DNA of 64,000 bases from NCBI RefSeq assembly GCF_002812985.1, contig NZ_PGCP01000015.1, positions 107,882-171,881 on the forward strand, written 5' to 3'. Positions 27,190 to 37,091 of the stretch are shown in pieces (the first letter of the stretch is position 1; each line of letters opens with the position of its first letter). The notes under the pieces were generated by a model. It searched no databases and was not told the DNA's origin. It was given only the letters and a program-made list of their open reading frames with translations. Position numbers and translations under genes: made by a program. This DNA comes from Aeromonas lusitana. GTDB taxonomy: Bacteria > Pseudomonadota > Gammaproteobacteria > Enterobacterales > Aeromonadaceae.

Positions 27190-28518
27190 ATGCGTATTGT
27201 GATCATAGGTGGCGAAGCCGCCGGCATGAGTGCGGCCGCCAAGGCCCGTCGTCTGGCCAGGGACGCCGAGATAGTGGTGTATGAGGCCTCCGAGGTGATC
27301 TCCTTCGGTGCCTGCGGCCTGCCCTACTTCGTCGGTGACGATTTTCAGGAGCCGGGCTTCATGGCCGAGTTCAGCGTGGAGCAGTTTGCCGCCAAGGGCA
27401 TCGAGGTCAAGACAGGTCATCGCGTGACCGCGCTGGATGCCAAGGCTCAGACCCTGGTCGTCGAGCATAATGGCGATACCTTTAGCGACCACTACGATCG
27501 GCTGATGATCGCCACAGGTGCCCGTGAAGTCATGCCTCCCATCCCCGGCCTGCAGCAGGAAGGGGTGTTCGGCCTGCGCCGCATGGCCGACGGTCTGGCG
27601 CTCAAGGCGGCGGTGCAGGATACCAGTAAACGCAAGGCGGTGGTGATCGGCTCAGGTTTCATCGGGCTGGAGATGGTGGAGGCCCTGGTCCATCAGGGGA
27701 AAGAGGTGCGACTCATCGAGCTGGCAGAGCGGGTCATCCCGGATGCGTTTGACGAGGATATTACCCAGCATATCGAGACCGAACTGCGCGAACAGGGTGT
27801 CTCCCTGCATCTGGGCGAGCGAGTCGAGGCCCTGCTGGGGGAAGGACAGGTGAGCGGTGTGCGCACCAATCAGGGGGAGTACGAGGCCGATATCGTGGTG
27901 GTCTGCACCGGGGTCAGACCCAACACCGAGTTCCTGGCCGAGACCGGCATAGCGCGGTTGGCCAACGGCGCCATTGAGGTGGACAGGCAAGGCCGCAGCT
28001 CGCTGCCGAACGTCTGGTCGGCGGGGGATTGCGCCAGCGTCTGGCACAGCGTCAAGCAGCAGCAGGTCTATGTGCCCCTCGCCACCATAGCCAACAAGCT
28101 GGGTCGCATGGTGGGGGAGAACCTGGCGGGGGCCGAGCAGGCATTCCCGGGCACCCTAGGCTCGGCGGCGCTCAAGGTGTTGGGGCTGGAGGCGGGTCGC
28201 ACTGGGCTGTCTGAGAAAGAGGCCCAGCAGATGGGTATCGACTATCGCACCGTCGTCATCAAGGACAAGTGTCATACCAACTACTGCCCCGGCCAGTCCG
28301 ATATCCACGTCAAGCTGGTGTATGAGGCGGGTAGCAAGCGCCTGCTGGGCGGCCAGATCCTGGGCCGCAAGGGGGCGGTACACCGCATCGATGCCCTGGC
28401 GGTCGCCATCACCATGGGGGTCACTACCGAGCAGCTCGGCATGCTGGACTTTGCCTATGCGCCACCCTTCTCCCGCACCTGGGACGTGCTGAACGTGGCG
28501 GGCAATGTAGCCAAATAG
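27190..28518 (+). CDS. CoA-disulfide-reductase-like FAD/NAD(P) oxidoreductase
   Basis: 442 residues, ATG after AGGAG. FAD motif IIGGEAAGMSAAAKARR at 5-21, single active cysteine C42 in SFGACGLPYF, NAD(P) motif VVIGSGFIGLEMVEAL near 155, second FAD motif NVWSAGDC near 277, and a C-terminal dimer domain with KDKCHTNYCPG and AYAPPFSRTWD. This is the single-cysteine class of CoA-disulfide, polysulfide or NADH reductases. There is no rhodanese domain, unlike Npsr-type enzymes. Its position after a cystine carrier and a sulfide-releasing desulfidase suggests reduction of disulfides, persulfides or polysulfide; the exact substrate is open. Confidence 0.88.
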   Translation: MRIVIIGGEAAGMSAAAKARRLARDAEIVVYEASEVISFGACGLPYFVGDDFQEPGFMAEFSVEQFAAKGIEVKTGHRVTALDAKAQTLVVEHNGDTFSDHYDRLMIATGAREVMPPIPGLQQEGVFGLRRMADGLALKAAVQDTSKRKAVVIGSGFIGLEMVEALVHQGKEVRLIELAERVIPDAFDEDITQHIETELREQGVSLHLGERVEALLGEGQVSGVRTNQGEYEADIVVVCTGVRPNTEFLAETGIARLANGAIEVDRQGRSSLPNVWSAGDCASVWHSVKQQQVYVPLATIANKLGRMVGENLAGAEQAFPGTLGSAALKVLGLEAGRTGLSEKEAQQMGIDYRTVVIKDKCHTNYCPGQSDIHVKLVYEAGSKRLLGGQILGRKGAVHRIDALAVAITMGVTTEQLGMLDFAYAPPFSRTWDVLNVAGNVAK

Positions 28519-28535
28519 GGTGGCCAAATAAGGTC
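28510..28535 (+). repeat. 13-bp tandem duplication over the flavoprotein stop codon
   Basis: GCCAAATAGGGTG (28510-28522) and GCCAAATAAGGTC (28523-28535). The first copy holds the real TAG stop; the second reproduces it as TAA. Confidence 0.8.
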
Positions 28536-28547
28536 GCCAGAGAGGCG

Positions 28548-28583
28548 AGGAGGAGTGACGGCGGTAGTACCGTCAAGCCTCCT
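28548..28583 (+). other. Extended 3' hairpin with symmetric internal loop
   Basis: AGGAGG (28548-28553), AG, TGACGG (28556-28561), an 8-nt loop, CCGTCA (28570-28575), AG, CCTCCT (28578-28583). Twelve base pairs interrupted by a symmetric AG/AG internal loop. The left arm contains an AGGAGG that would be hidden in the stem. No T-run; a true terminator lies 65 bases further. Confidence 0.6.
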
Positions 28584-28649
28584 TCCGTCTCATCTCAGGG
28601 AGGGAGAAGGGTGGCAGACAAGCGCGCCGAGTTGCTATCGAACCCATAA

Positions 28650-28678
28650 AAAACCGGAGCCAATGGCTCCGGTTTTTC
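28650..28678 (+). terminator. Bidirectional terminator between flavoprotein gene and bamD
   Basis: AAAACCGGAGCC (28650-28661), AAT loop, GGCTCCGGTTTT (28665-28676), T-run right and A-run left. Confidence 0.93.
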
Positions 28679-28697
28679 ATTGCAGAACAGTACGTTC

Positions 28698-29462
28698 TCA
28701 GCTGCGGCCGAGGCGATTGTCCGGGTAGTTCTTGGCCAGCACTTCGCGAGCATGACGTGCCAGGGTAGGCATCTTCAGGGTCTCGTAGGAGTTGACCATG
28801 ATCTCCAGCGCCTTCTCCGTCTCGACCGTGTCGGGATAGGTCTCGACGATCAGCTTGGCGCGGTTGGCGGCGGCGATCAGGGCATCACGCTTGACGTAAT
28901 ACTCTGCCACGCTCAGATCGTAACGAGCCAGGCGGGTCTTCAGACCTATCATGCGGGCACGGGCATCGGCCGCATACTGGCTGTTCGGGTAGTTCTGCAG
29001 CAGGGTCTTGAAGTCCTGGAACGCCTGGCGGGCGTAGGAAGGATCCTTGTCGTCCCGGTTGATCCCCAGGAAGTCCTGGAAGAAGTTGTAATCCGCCGCC
29101 ATGTTGGTCAGACCGCGCAGATAGAAGACGTAATCGATATTTTTATGCGCCGGATTGAGGCGAATAAAGCGGTCGATATTGGCGATGGCCTGGGCGGTAT
29201 CGTCCTGCTTGTAGTAGGCGTAGATCAGGTCGAGCTGGACCTGGTTCGAGTAGGCACCGAAGGGATAACGGGAATCGAGCGCTTCCAGCAATTCGATGGC
29301 ATTCAGGTAGTTACCTGTATCCAGCTTGAGACGGGCCTGTTGGTACAGAACTTCCGGCGGTTCGTCGGGAACCTTGGGTTTGGTGCTGGAACAACCAGTG
29401 ATCAGGGTAGCGATCAAGGCGAGTGACATCAGCAGGTGAGACTTCTTTCCCATCAACAACAT
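28698..29462 (-). CDS. bamD: Outer membrane assembly lipoprotein BamD
   Basis: About 254 residues from the ATG of MLLMGKKSH; starts at 29453 or 29477 are possible, since no ribosome site is decisive. The lipobox LITGC ends a lipoprotein signal peptide. The mature protein is a series of TPR-like repeats (LYQQARLKLDTGNYLNAIELLEALDSRYPFG, NQVQLDLIYAYYKQDD, IDRFIRLNPAHKNIDYVFYLRGLTNMA) closely matching E. coli BamD. It bridges BamA and BamCE in the complex that folds outer membrane proteins, facing the periplasm. Divergent from rluD, a conserved arrangement in gammaproteobacteria. Confidence 0.95.
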   Translation of the reverse strand: MLLMGKKSHLLMSLALIATLITGCSSTKPKVPDEPPEVLYQQARLKLDTGNYLNAIELLEALDSRYPFGAYSNQVQLDLIYAYYKQDDTAQAIANIDRFIRLNPAHKNIDYVFYLRGLTNMAADYNFFQDFLGINRDDKDPSYARQAFQDFKTLLQNYPNSQYAADARARMIGLKTRLARYDLSVAEYYVKRDALIAAANRAKLIVETYPDTVETEKALEIMVNSYETLKMPTLARHAREVLAKNYPDNRLGRS

Positions 29463-29569
29463 CCGGTCCATTTCCACGAAATTGGCAAAGTATCCGTTAT
29501 GCTTGGCTAAAAGAAAAGCTAGAATACCCGGATTATTTCGAATTGATACCCCCGCTCAAGAGACCATAC

Positions 29570-30550
29570 ATGAGCCAGCATATTGAACTGACAGGCGAAT
29601 TTCAGGATCACCAATTCGGGCAACGGCTCGACCAGGCCCTGGCCGAATTGTTTCCCGACTACTCCAGAACCCGCATCAAGGAGTGGATTTTACAGGACAG
29701 AGTGACCCTGGACGGTCAGGTTGCCAATACCCCGCGCGAGAAAGTGCTGGCCGGGCAACAGGTGCATGTAGATGTCGAGTTGGAAGATGACACCCGTTGG
29801 GATGCCCAGAACATCGAACTCAACATCGTCTATGAAGATGAACACATTCTGGTGATCGACAAGCCGGCCGGTCTGGTGGTTCACCCGGGTGCAGGCACGC
29901 CGGATGGCACCATCCTCAATGCCCTGCTGCACCGTTACCCCGGCATCGCCGAGGTGCCCCGTGCCGGTATAGTGCATCGTCTGGACAAGGACACCACCGG
30001 CTTGATGGTGGTGGCCAAGACTATTCCGGCCCAGACCCATCTGGTGGAAGCGCTGCAGGCGCGCCAGATCACCCGTGAGTACGAAGCCGTCGCCATCGGT
30101 CACATGACCGCGGGTGGTACCGTTGACGCCCCTATTGGCCGTCATCCGACCCAGCGTACCCACATGGCTGTGGTGCCCAATGGTCGTCCGTCCGTGACCC
30201 ACTATCGGGTACACGAGAAGTTCCGTGGGCACACCCGTCTGCGGCTGCGCCTCGAGACCGGTCGTACCCACCAGATCCGGGTGCACATGTCTCACATCAA
30301 GCACCCGCTGGTAGGGGATCCCGCCTACGGTGGTCGTCTGCGCCTGCTGCGCAATGCGACCCCCGAGCTGACCCTGGCCCTGCGCAACTTCAACCGTCAG
30401 GCACTGCATGCCACCATGCTGAAGCTGGCTCACCCTATCACGGGGGAAGTCATGGAGTGGCACTCCGCCACCCCGCAGGACATGCTGGATCTGATGGAAG
30501 TGCTGCGCGCAGATACCCTGGCCAATCCGGACGATCTGGTCTGGAGCTGA
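29570..30550 (+). CDS. rluD: 23S rRNA pseudouridine(1911/1915/1917) synthase
   Basis: 326 residues, identical in length to E. coli RluD, from the ATG of MSQHIELTG. An S4-like RNA-binding domain (about 15-75; LDQALAELFPDYSRTRIKEWILQDRVTL) precedes the catalytic domain, whose nucleophilic aspartate lies in HRLDKDTTGLMVVAK near residue 140; LETGRTHQIRVH and HPLVGDPAYGG are further signatures. It modifies helix 69 of 23S rRNA, important for ribosome assembly and termination. It is followed by pgeF and clpB on the same strand, as in E. coli. Confidence 0.97.
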   Translation: MSQHIELTGEFQDHQFGQRLDQALAELFPDYSRTRIKEWILQDRVTLDGQVANTPREKVLAGQQVHVDVELEDDTRWDAQNIELNIVYEDEHILVIDKPAGLVVHPGAGTPDGTILNALLHRYPGIAEVPRAGIVHRLDKDTTGLMVVAKTIPAQTHLVEALQARQITREYEAVAIGHMTAGGTVDAPIGRHPTQRTHMAVVPNGRPSVTHYRVHEKFRGHTRLRLRLETGRTHQIRVHMSHIKHPLVGDPAYGGRLRLLRNATPELTLALRNFNRQALHATMLKLAHPITGEVMEWHSATPQDMLDLMEVLRADTLANPDDLVWS

Positions 30551-30602
30551 TAACAGCTGGCCTGCGTCGGTTTTTGCCGTAACCGGGCCCATATAAGATC
30601 CC

Positions 30603-30642
30603 AAACGGGGCTTCCTCTCTACTTGATGAGGAGCCCCGTTTT
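30603..30642 (+). terminator. Hairpin with T-run between rluD and pgeF
   Basis: AAACGGGGCT (30603-30612) pairs with AGCCCCGTTT (30632-30641), with inner TCCTC/GAGGA pairing. TTTTC follows. pgeF starts 28 bases later, so partial readthrough or a separate promoter is needed. Confidence 0.75.
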
Positions 30643-30669
30643 CATATGAATTGAGATAAGGAGTCGCAG

Positions 30670-31407
30670 ATGAACTGGATCGAACCGGACTGGCCGGCCC
30701 CGGCCAAGGTACGGGCGCTGTCGACCACCCGGGATGGTGGCATCAGCGAGGGGGTCTTTCAGGGTCTGAACCTGGGTGCCCATGTGGGTGACGAGCCCAC
30801 GAGGGTCGAGGCGAACCGGGCCCTGCTGCAACAGGCCGCACACATTCCAGGTCGGCTCAACTGGCTCAATCAGGTGCACGGCGTCGCCGTCCATCCCGTC
30901 AGCAATGACTACGGCGCGGCGCCGGATGCGGATGCCGCCTGTGCCCTGCAAGCCGGGCTGGCCTGTATCGTCATGACCGCCGATTGCCTGCCCGTGCTGT
31001 TCTGTGACAAGGCCGGTACCCGGGTGTCAGCCGCCCACGCCGGTTGGCGCGGTCTGCAAGCAGGGGTATTGGAGGCGATCATAGCGGCCATGGGCTGCGA
31101 GCCGAACGACATTCTCGCCTGGCTCGGCCCGGCCATAGGTCCCACCGCATTTGAGGTGGGGGGTGAGGTGCGCGATGCCTTTATGGCCGAGCAGGTCGAG
31201 GCCACCGCGGCCTTCGTGCCGTCGGCCAACGAGGGCAAGTGGCTGGCGGATATCTACCAGCTGGCCAGGTTGCGGCTGGCCCGCGCCGGCGTGACCGCCG
31301 TCTACGGTGGCGAGCACTGTACCTTCAGCGATCCCGAGCGTTTCTACTCCTATCGCCGTGACGGCCAAACCGGCCGCATGGCCTCCATCATCTGGCTGGC
31401 GGAATAA
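30670..31407 (+). CDS. pgeF: Peptidoglycan editing factor / YfiH-type purine nucleoside phosphorylase
   Basis: 245 residues, ATG after GGAGTCGCAG. Family marks: LNLGAHVGDEPTRVEANR, LNWLNQVHGVAV, VMTADCLPVLFCD, SAAHAGWRGLQAGVLE, and GEHCTFSDPERFYSYRRDGQTGR, which together supply the His/Cys metal-site residues. In E. coli YfiH prevents misincorporation of serine into the peptidoglycan stem by acting on UDP-MurNAc-L-Ser; related proteins have laccase or nucleoside phosphorylase activity. Position between rluD and clpB is conserved. A strong terminator follows. Confidence 0.93.
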   Translation: MNWIEPDWPAPAKVRALSTTRDGGISEGVFQGLNLGAHVGDEPTRVEANRALLQQAAHIPGRLNWLNQVHGVAVHPVSNDYGAAPDADAACALQAGLACIVMTADCLPVLFCDKAGTRVSAAHAGWRGLQAGVLEAIIAAMGCEPNDILAWLGPAIGPTAFEVGGEVRDAFMAEQVEATAAFVPSANEGKWLADIYQLARLRLARAGVTAVYGGEHCTFSDPERFYSYRRDGQTGRMASIIWLAE

Positions 31408-31447
31408 ACCGCGAGGCGCTCGCCGATACCCAGGAGAGCCTTGCCCG

Positions 31448-31480
31448 GCGCCGCCCTGTGATGCAGGGCGGCGCTCTTTT
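31448..31480 (+). terminator. Terminator of rluD-pgeF
   Basis: GCGCCGCCCTG (31448-31458), TGATG loop, CAGGGCGGCGC (31464-31474), then TCTTTT. Confidence 0.93.
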
Positions 31481-31515
31481 GGCACCGCTATTGAGGGAAA
31501 AATAAACAGCCACCC

Positions 31516-31543
31516 CTTGAAATTCCATTCCAAGACCGCATCT
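31516..31543 (+). promoter_or_regulatory. Heat-shock (sigma-32) promoter of clpB
   Basis: CTTGAAA (31516-31522), 13-bp spacer, CCGCATCT (31536-31543), close to the RpoH consensus CTTGAAA-N13-CCCCATNT. It lies between the pgeF terminator and clpB, with a leader of about 55 bases. Confidence 0.85.
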
Positions 31544-31605
31544 TCCTTGTCAGAAAGTTCTGTTGTTGCCGCCTGTGCGGCGTCTGTCTGAAGAGGGGGA
31601 GTGCA

Positions 31606-34182
<2,577 letters not shown>

Positions 34183-34198
34183 GGGTGTTATCGATGAA

Positions 34199-34224
34199 AA
34201 CGCAGGCCTCGCGCCTGCGTTTTT
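34199..34224 (+). terminator. Terminator of clpB
   Basis: AACGCAGGC (34199-34207), 5-nt loop, GCCTGCGTT (34213-34221), TTTT. Confidence 0.93.
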
Positions 34225-34241
34225 GTTTTCAGGGAGGTGAG

Positions 34242-35063
34242 ATGATCAAGTTTTCTGTGCTGGTGGATGACGAGGTTCATCACCCGGCTTGTGTGCCTGA
34301 GAGAGGGCTGGCCTTACTGCTGGAGTGTGATGGCCTGCGGGTGTTGTTCGATAGTGGTAGAGGGCGGGCTTTGCGCCCCAATGCCGAGGCGATGGGCGTG
34401 GATCTCGCTTCCCTCTCCCATGTGGTGCTGTCCCACGGCCATTACGATCACGTGGGCGGCGTCGGCGCGCTACCACCCTATGCCGAGCCCATTCCCCTGA
34501 TCGCCTGCCCGGACGTATTTCATGAACGGGGTTATTTCCTGCCGCTGCCGTTGCGGCGATTCAACTTATATCGCCTCTCGGGGCGGCTTGAGCCCTCGGC
34601 CCTGGCTGCGAGGGGGTTGATCCCCCAGTGCTCGGCCGCACCGGTCTGGTTGTCCGATCGCCTGGTGTTTCTGGGATCTATTCTGAGGCGGGATCGGGCC
34701 AAGCCCTCCCTGCTCGGCTACATAGTGCGTGGCGGGCGAGTGGAGAAGGATCTCATCAGCGATGATTCCGCCATGGCCTGCAAGGGTGAGCAGGGGCTCA
34801 TCATCTTTATCGGCTGCGGCCATGCCGGGGTCGAGAATATTGTCCAGCGGGCCAAAGAGGTCTGCGGCGATGAGCGGGTGCACGCCATCATCGGCGGCCT
34901 GCATCTGAAGTTCTCGGGTGCGGGCCGTGCCAGGGCGCTGGGTACGTATCTGGAGCAAGAAGGGGTAGGGCAGCTCTTTGCCTGCCACTGCACCGGTGAC
35001 CGGAAGAAAGGGCTGCCGCGGCAAACCCACATAGGGGCGGGGTTTGAATATCGCTTCTGCTGA
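34242..35063 (+). CDS. Metallo-beta-lactamase-fold hydrolase
   Basis: 273 residues from the ATG after GGGAGGTGAG; a longer frame overlaps the clpB terminator and is rejected. The metal-binding motif is SHGHYDHVGG near residue 67, with FIGCGHAGVENIV near 190 and an HCTG near 255 supplying further ligands. It resembles the subgroup of metal-dependent hydrolases related to dihydropterin-ribofuranosylaminobenzene-phosphate synthase (archaeal methanopterin pathway), whose bacterial members have no settled role. Cytoplasmic. It appears to be a single gene with its own terminator. Confidence 0.85.
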   Translation: MIKFSVLVDDEVHHPACVPERGLALLLECDGLRVLFDSGRGRALRPNAEAMGVDLASLSHVVLSHGHYDHVGGVGALPPYAEPIPLIACPDVFHERGYFLPLPLRRFNLYRLSGRLEPSALAARGLIPQCSAAPVWLSDRLVFLGSILRRDRAKPSLLGYIVRGGRVEKDLISDDSAMACKGEQGLIIFIGCGHAGVENIVQRAKEVCGDERVHAIIGGLHLKFSGAGRARALGTYLEQEGVGQLFACHCTGDRKKGLPRQTHIGAGFEYRFC

Positions 35064-35127
35064 GCGGGGTATCGCGTCGGTACTTCGCGTAATGGGGTGA
35101 GTGCTCGGCACTCTGCCCCGTGCGGAT

Positions 35128-35152
35128 CGCCAGCCCTAGGGCTGGCGTTTTT
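35128..35152 (+). terminator. Terminator after the metallo-hydrolase gene
   Basis: CGCCAGCCC (35128-35136), TA, GGGCTGGCG (35139-35147), then TTTTT. Confidence 0.93.
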
Positions 35153-35269
35153 GTATTCCCCGCTCAAAAAGGCCTCGAGAGGAGCTGTTTATGCCTCGCC
35201 GGACAAGGATGCTATTCTGTAAACCACTAATGACTATGTTGTTATTTTCAGAAGAGGGATCCTTTGCCG

Positions 35270-35893
35270 ATGAAACTACCCTGCTCACTCCTCCTGCTCT
35301 GGGCCAGTTTGAGCCCCCAGTGGGTACTGGCGGCGCAAGCCGTCCAGGACGTGCCCGAGATCTGCGCCACCTGTCACAGCATGAACGGCGTCCCCAAGGA
35401 GCCGAACATCCCCAACCTGTGGGGGCAGTCCGAAGCCTATATCAGCGAACAACTGCGCGCCTTTCGCAGTGGCAAGCGGGTCAGCGATTTCATGAATCCC
35501 ATCATCTATCAACTCAGCGACGATCAGATTGCCCGCGCCGCCAAGCACTTCGCCGGCCAGGCCGAGGCCAAGACGGTCCCGCTGCACTGGAGCGGCGACA
35601 AGTGGCCGGGTGACATGGAAGCCGGTGAGCGGCTGGCCCTGGCCGGCAAGCCGGATCGCAACCTGCCCGCCTGCGTCGCCTGCCATGGGCCGAGCGGCGT
35701 CGGCGTGAGTCCATTGTTCCCGCGCCTCGCCGGCCAGGATCCCGCCTACCTCAAGCGCCAACTGCACTACTGGAAGGCGAACAAGCGTCCGGATGGTGCC
35801 ATGGGCTCCATGCCCGCCATCGCCAAGGCGTTGAGCGATGCCGAGGTGGATGCAGTGGCCAACTACTTTGCGGCGCTGGGGGTGGCGAAATGA
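35270..35893 (+). CDS. tsdB: Diheme cytochrome c4-type protein, TsdB-like
   Basis: 207 residues from ATG (a TTG two codons earlier is possible). A signal peptide (MKLPCSLLLLWASLSPQWVLAAQ) directs it to the periplasm. Two heme sites, CATCH near residue 35 and CVACH near 137, each in a cytochrome c domain with a later methionine ligand (DFMNPI, MGSMPAI), as in cytochromes c4. The next gene overlaps by four bases (ATGA), so the two are translationally coupled. In Pseudomonas stutzeri TsdB is the electron acceptor fused or linked to thiosulfate dehydrogenase TsdA; the same gene order is seen here. Confidence 0.85.
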   Translation: MKLPCSLLLLWASLSPQWVLAAQAVQDVPEICATCHSMNGVPKEPNIPNLWGQSEAYISEQLRAFRSGKRVSDFMNPIIYQLSDDQIARAAKHFAGQAEAKTVPLHWSGDKWPGDMEAGERLALAGKPDRNLPACVACHGPSGVGVSPLFPRLAGQDPAYLKRQLHYWKANKRPDGAMGSMPAIAKALSDAEVDAVANYFAALGVAK

Positions 35894-36807
35894 AAACTCT
35901 CTCTCTGTTAATGACCTGCCTGCTGGCGGGTCTGGCCCAGGCCGAGACGTTCGAGGATCAGTTCAGCGTGCCCCTCGGCGAGAAGGCGCCGGATGGCCAG
36001 TATCATCAGGTGCCCGACTGGTCGAAGGTGCCGGACGGCGAGATGGGGGCGGCCATCAAGCGCGGCTACAGCCTGTTCGTCAACACCCAGCAGCTCAAGG
36101 GGCAGGGCCAGCCGAACAATGCCCTGCAATGCAGCAACTGCCATCTGGGCAGCGGCATCATTGCCGGCGCCAGCCCGCTGTGGGGGGCCTATCCCGCCTA
36201 CCCCGCCTATCGCAAGAAGAACAACAAGGTGAACACCTATGAGGACAGGTTGCAGGGCTGCTTCCTGTTCTCGATGAACGCCAAGGGGGGCGAGCCGCCG
36301 GCCTATGACAGCCAGGAAATTCGCGATCTGGTGGCCTACTCCTACTGGCTGGCGAGCGGGGCTGCCATCAGCGACAAGCTGCCGGGCCGCAACTTCTTCG
36401 CGGTGGCCGAGCCTGCCAAGGCGCCCGACTTCCAGCGTGGCCAAGCCGTCTATGTCGAACGTTGCGCCGATTGCCATGGCGCCAGCGGGGAGGGCAAGCA
36501 GGTCGCCGGGCGGCATGTGTTCCCGCCGCTGTGGGGCAAGGAGAGCTACAACTGGGGGGCGGGCATGCACGGCATCGACAAGGCCGCCGCCTTCATCAAG
36601 AGCAACATGCCGCTCTCCCAGGGCGGGAGCCTGAGCGATCAGCAGGCCTGGGACGTCTCCTTCTACATCAACAGTCAGGAGCGGCCACAAGATCCCAGGT
36701 TCAAGGGGGATCTCGGCCAGACCACCAGGGAGTATCACGGCAAGTATTCCCAGTACGGGCTGGCCTCGCCGGTGGATGGTCACCTGCTGGGCAGCAAGGC
36801 GTACTGA
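35890..36807 (+). CDS. tsdA: Diheme thiosulfate dehydrogenase / tetrathionate reductase, TsdA-like
   Basis: 305 residues, signal peptide MKTLSLLMTCLLAGLAQAE, periplasmic. Heme sites CSNCH near residue 83 and CADCH near 196. Between them EDRLQGCFLFSMNAKGGEPP matches the region of TsdA that supplies the unusual axial cysteine ligand of the catalytic heme. TsdA interconverts thiosulfate and tetrathionate; some enzymes favour oxidation, others reduction, and sequence does not say which. Overlap with tsdB indicates joint expression. Tetrathionate use would be an advantage in the gut or sediments. Assignment rests on the motif and gene pairing. Confidence 0.83.
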   Translation: MKTLSLLMTCLLAGLAQAETFEDQFSVPLGEKAPDGQYHQVPDWSKVPDGEMGAAIKRGYSLFVNTQQLKGQGQPNNALQCSNCHLGSGIIAGASPLWGAYPAYPAYRKKNNKVNTYEDRLQGCFLFSMNAKGGEPPAYDSQEIRDLVAYSYWLASGAAISDKLPGRNFFAVAEPAKAPDFQRGQAVYVERCADCHGASGEGKQVAGRHVFPPLWGKESYNWGAGMHGIDKAAAFIKSNMPLSQGGSLSDQQAWDVSFYINSQERPQDPRFKGDLGQTTREYHGKYSQYGLASPVDGHLLGSKAY

Positions 36808-36826
36808 CGAAAGTGGCAATGAAAAC

Positions 36827-36847
36827 GGGGGTTCAGGCCCCCTTTTT
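36827..36847 (+). terminator. Terminator of tsdBA
   Basis: GGGGG (36827-36831), TTCAGG loop, CCCCC (36838-36842), TTTTT. Confidence 0.85.
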
Positions 36848-36872
36848 CTTGGCCAAAATAGCGTGGGGAGGG

Positions 36873-36901
36873 CAAAAAAAGCGGCAATCCGAGGATTGCC
36901 G
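36873..36901 (-). terminator. Terminator for minus-strand transcription from asnA
   Basis: CGGCAATCC (36882-36890), GA, GGATTGCCG (36893-36901). On the minus strand a run of seven T follows (36880-36874), so it ends transcripts coming from asnA, about 190 bases past its stop. Confidence 0.88.
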
Positions 36902-36917
36902 AGAGGAATGTATTCGA

Positions 36918-37076
36918 TGCGATCTGACGTGGGTTGAGCGGATCGCAGGGGCAAGCCCCGGGGTCGGCGGGCACGGTCAGCGACCCTGCCCGCCTTACAG
37001 TCAGCCGGGATACGCTCTCCACCCCGGCTGACCAGCTTCGCTATCGCATCTGCTCTCGCGCCGCGAGACCAGATGC
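36918..37076 (-). ncRNA. Run of five hairpins downstream of asnA; candidate structured 3' UTR or small RNA
   Basis: From right to left (minus-strand order): GCATCTG-CT-CTCGC / GCGAG-AC-CAGATGC (37046-37076); GTCAGCCGGG / CCCGGCTGAC (37000-37032); GGCGGGCA-C-GGTC / GACC-C-TGCCCGCC (36966-36994); GGGG-CAAG-CCCC (36948-36959); TGCGATC / GATCGCA (36918-36947). They fill almost all of the space between the asnA stop and a terminator that works only on the minus strand. No protein frame explains the region. No match to a known RNA family was recognised. The hairpins are certain by pairing; that the RNA has a function is inference. Confidence 0.5.
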
Positions 37077-37091
37077 AATCAAATCAATTCG

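Noticed and set aside
25637..27190. 517-codon frame opposite tcyP
   Set aside because: Antisense shadow; tcyP matches its family end to end.
36918..37076. REP/BIME or ERIC-type repeat element
   Set aside because: The five hairpins differ from one another and I saw no second copy in the window.
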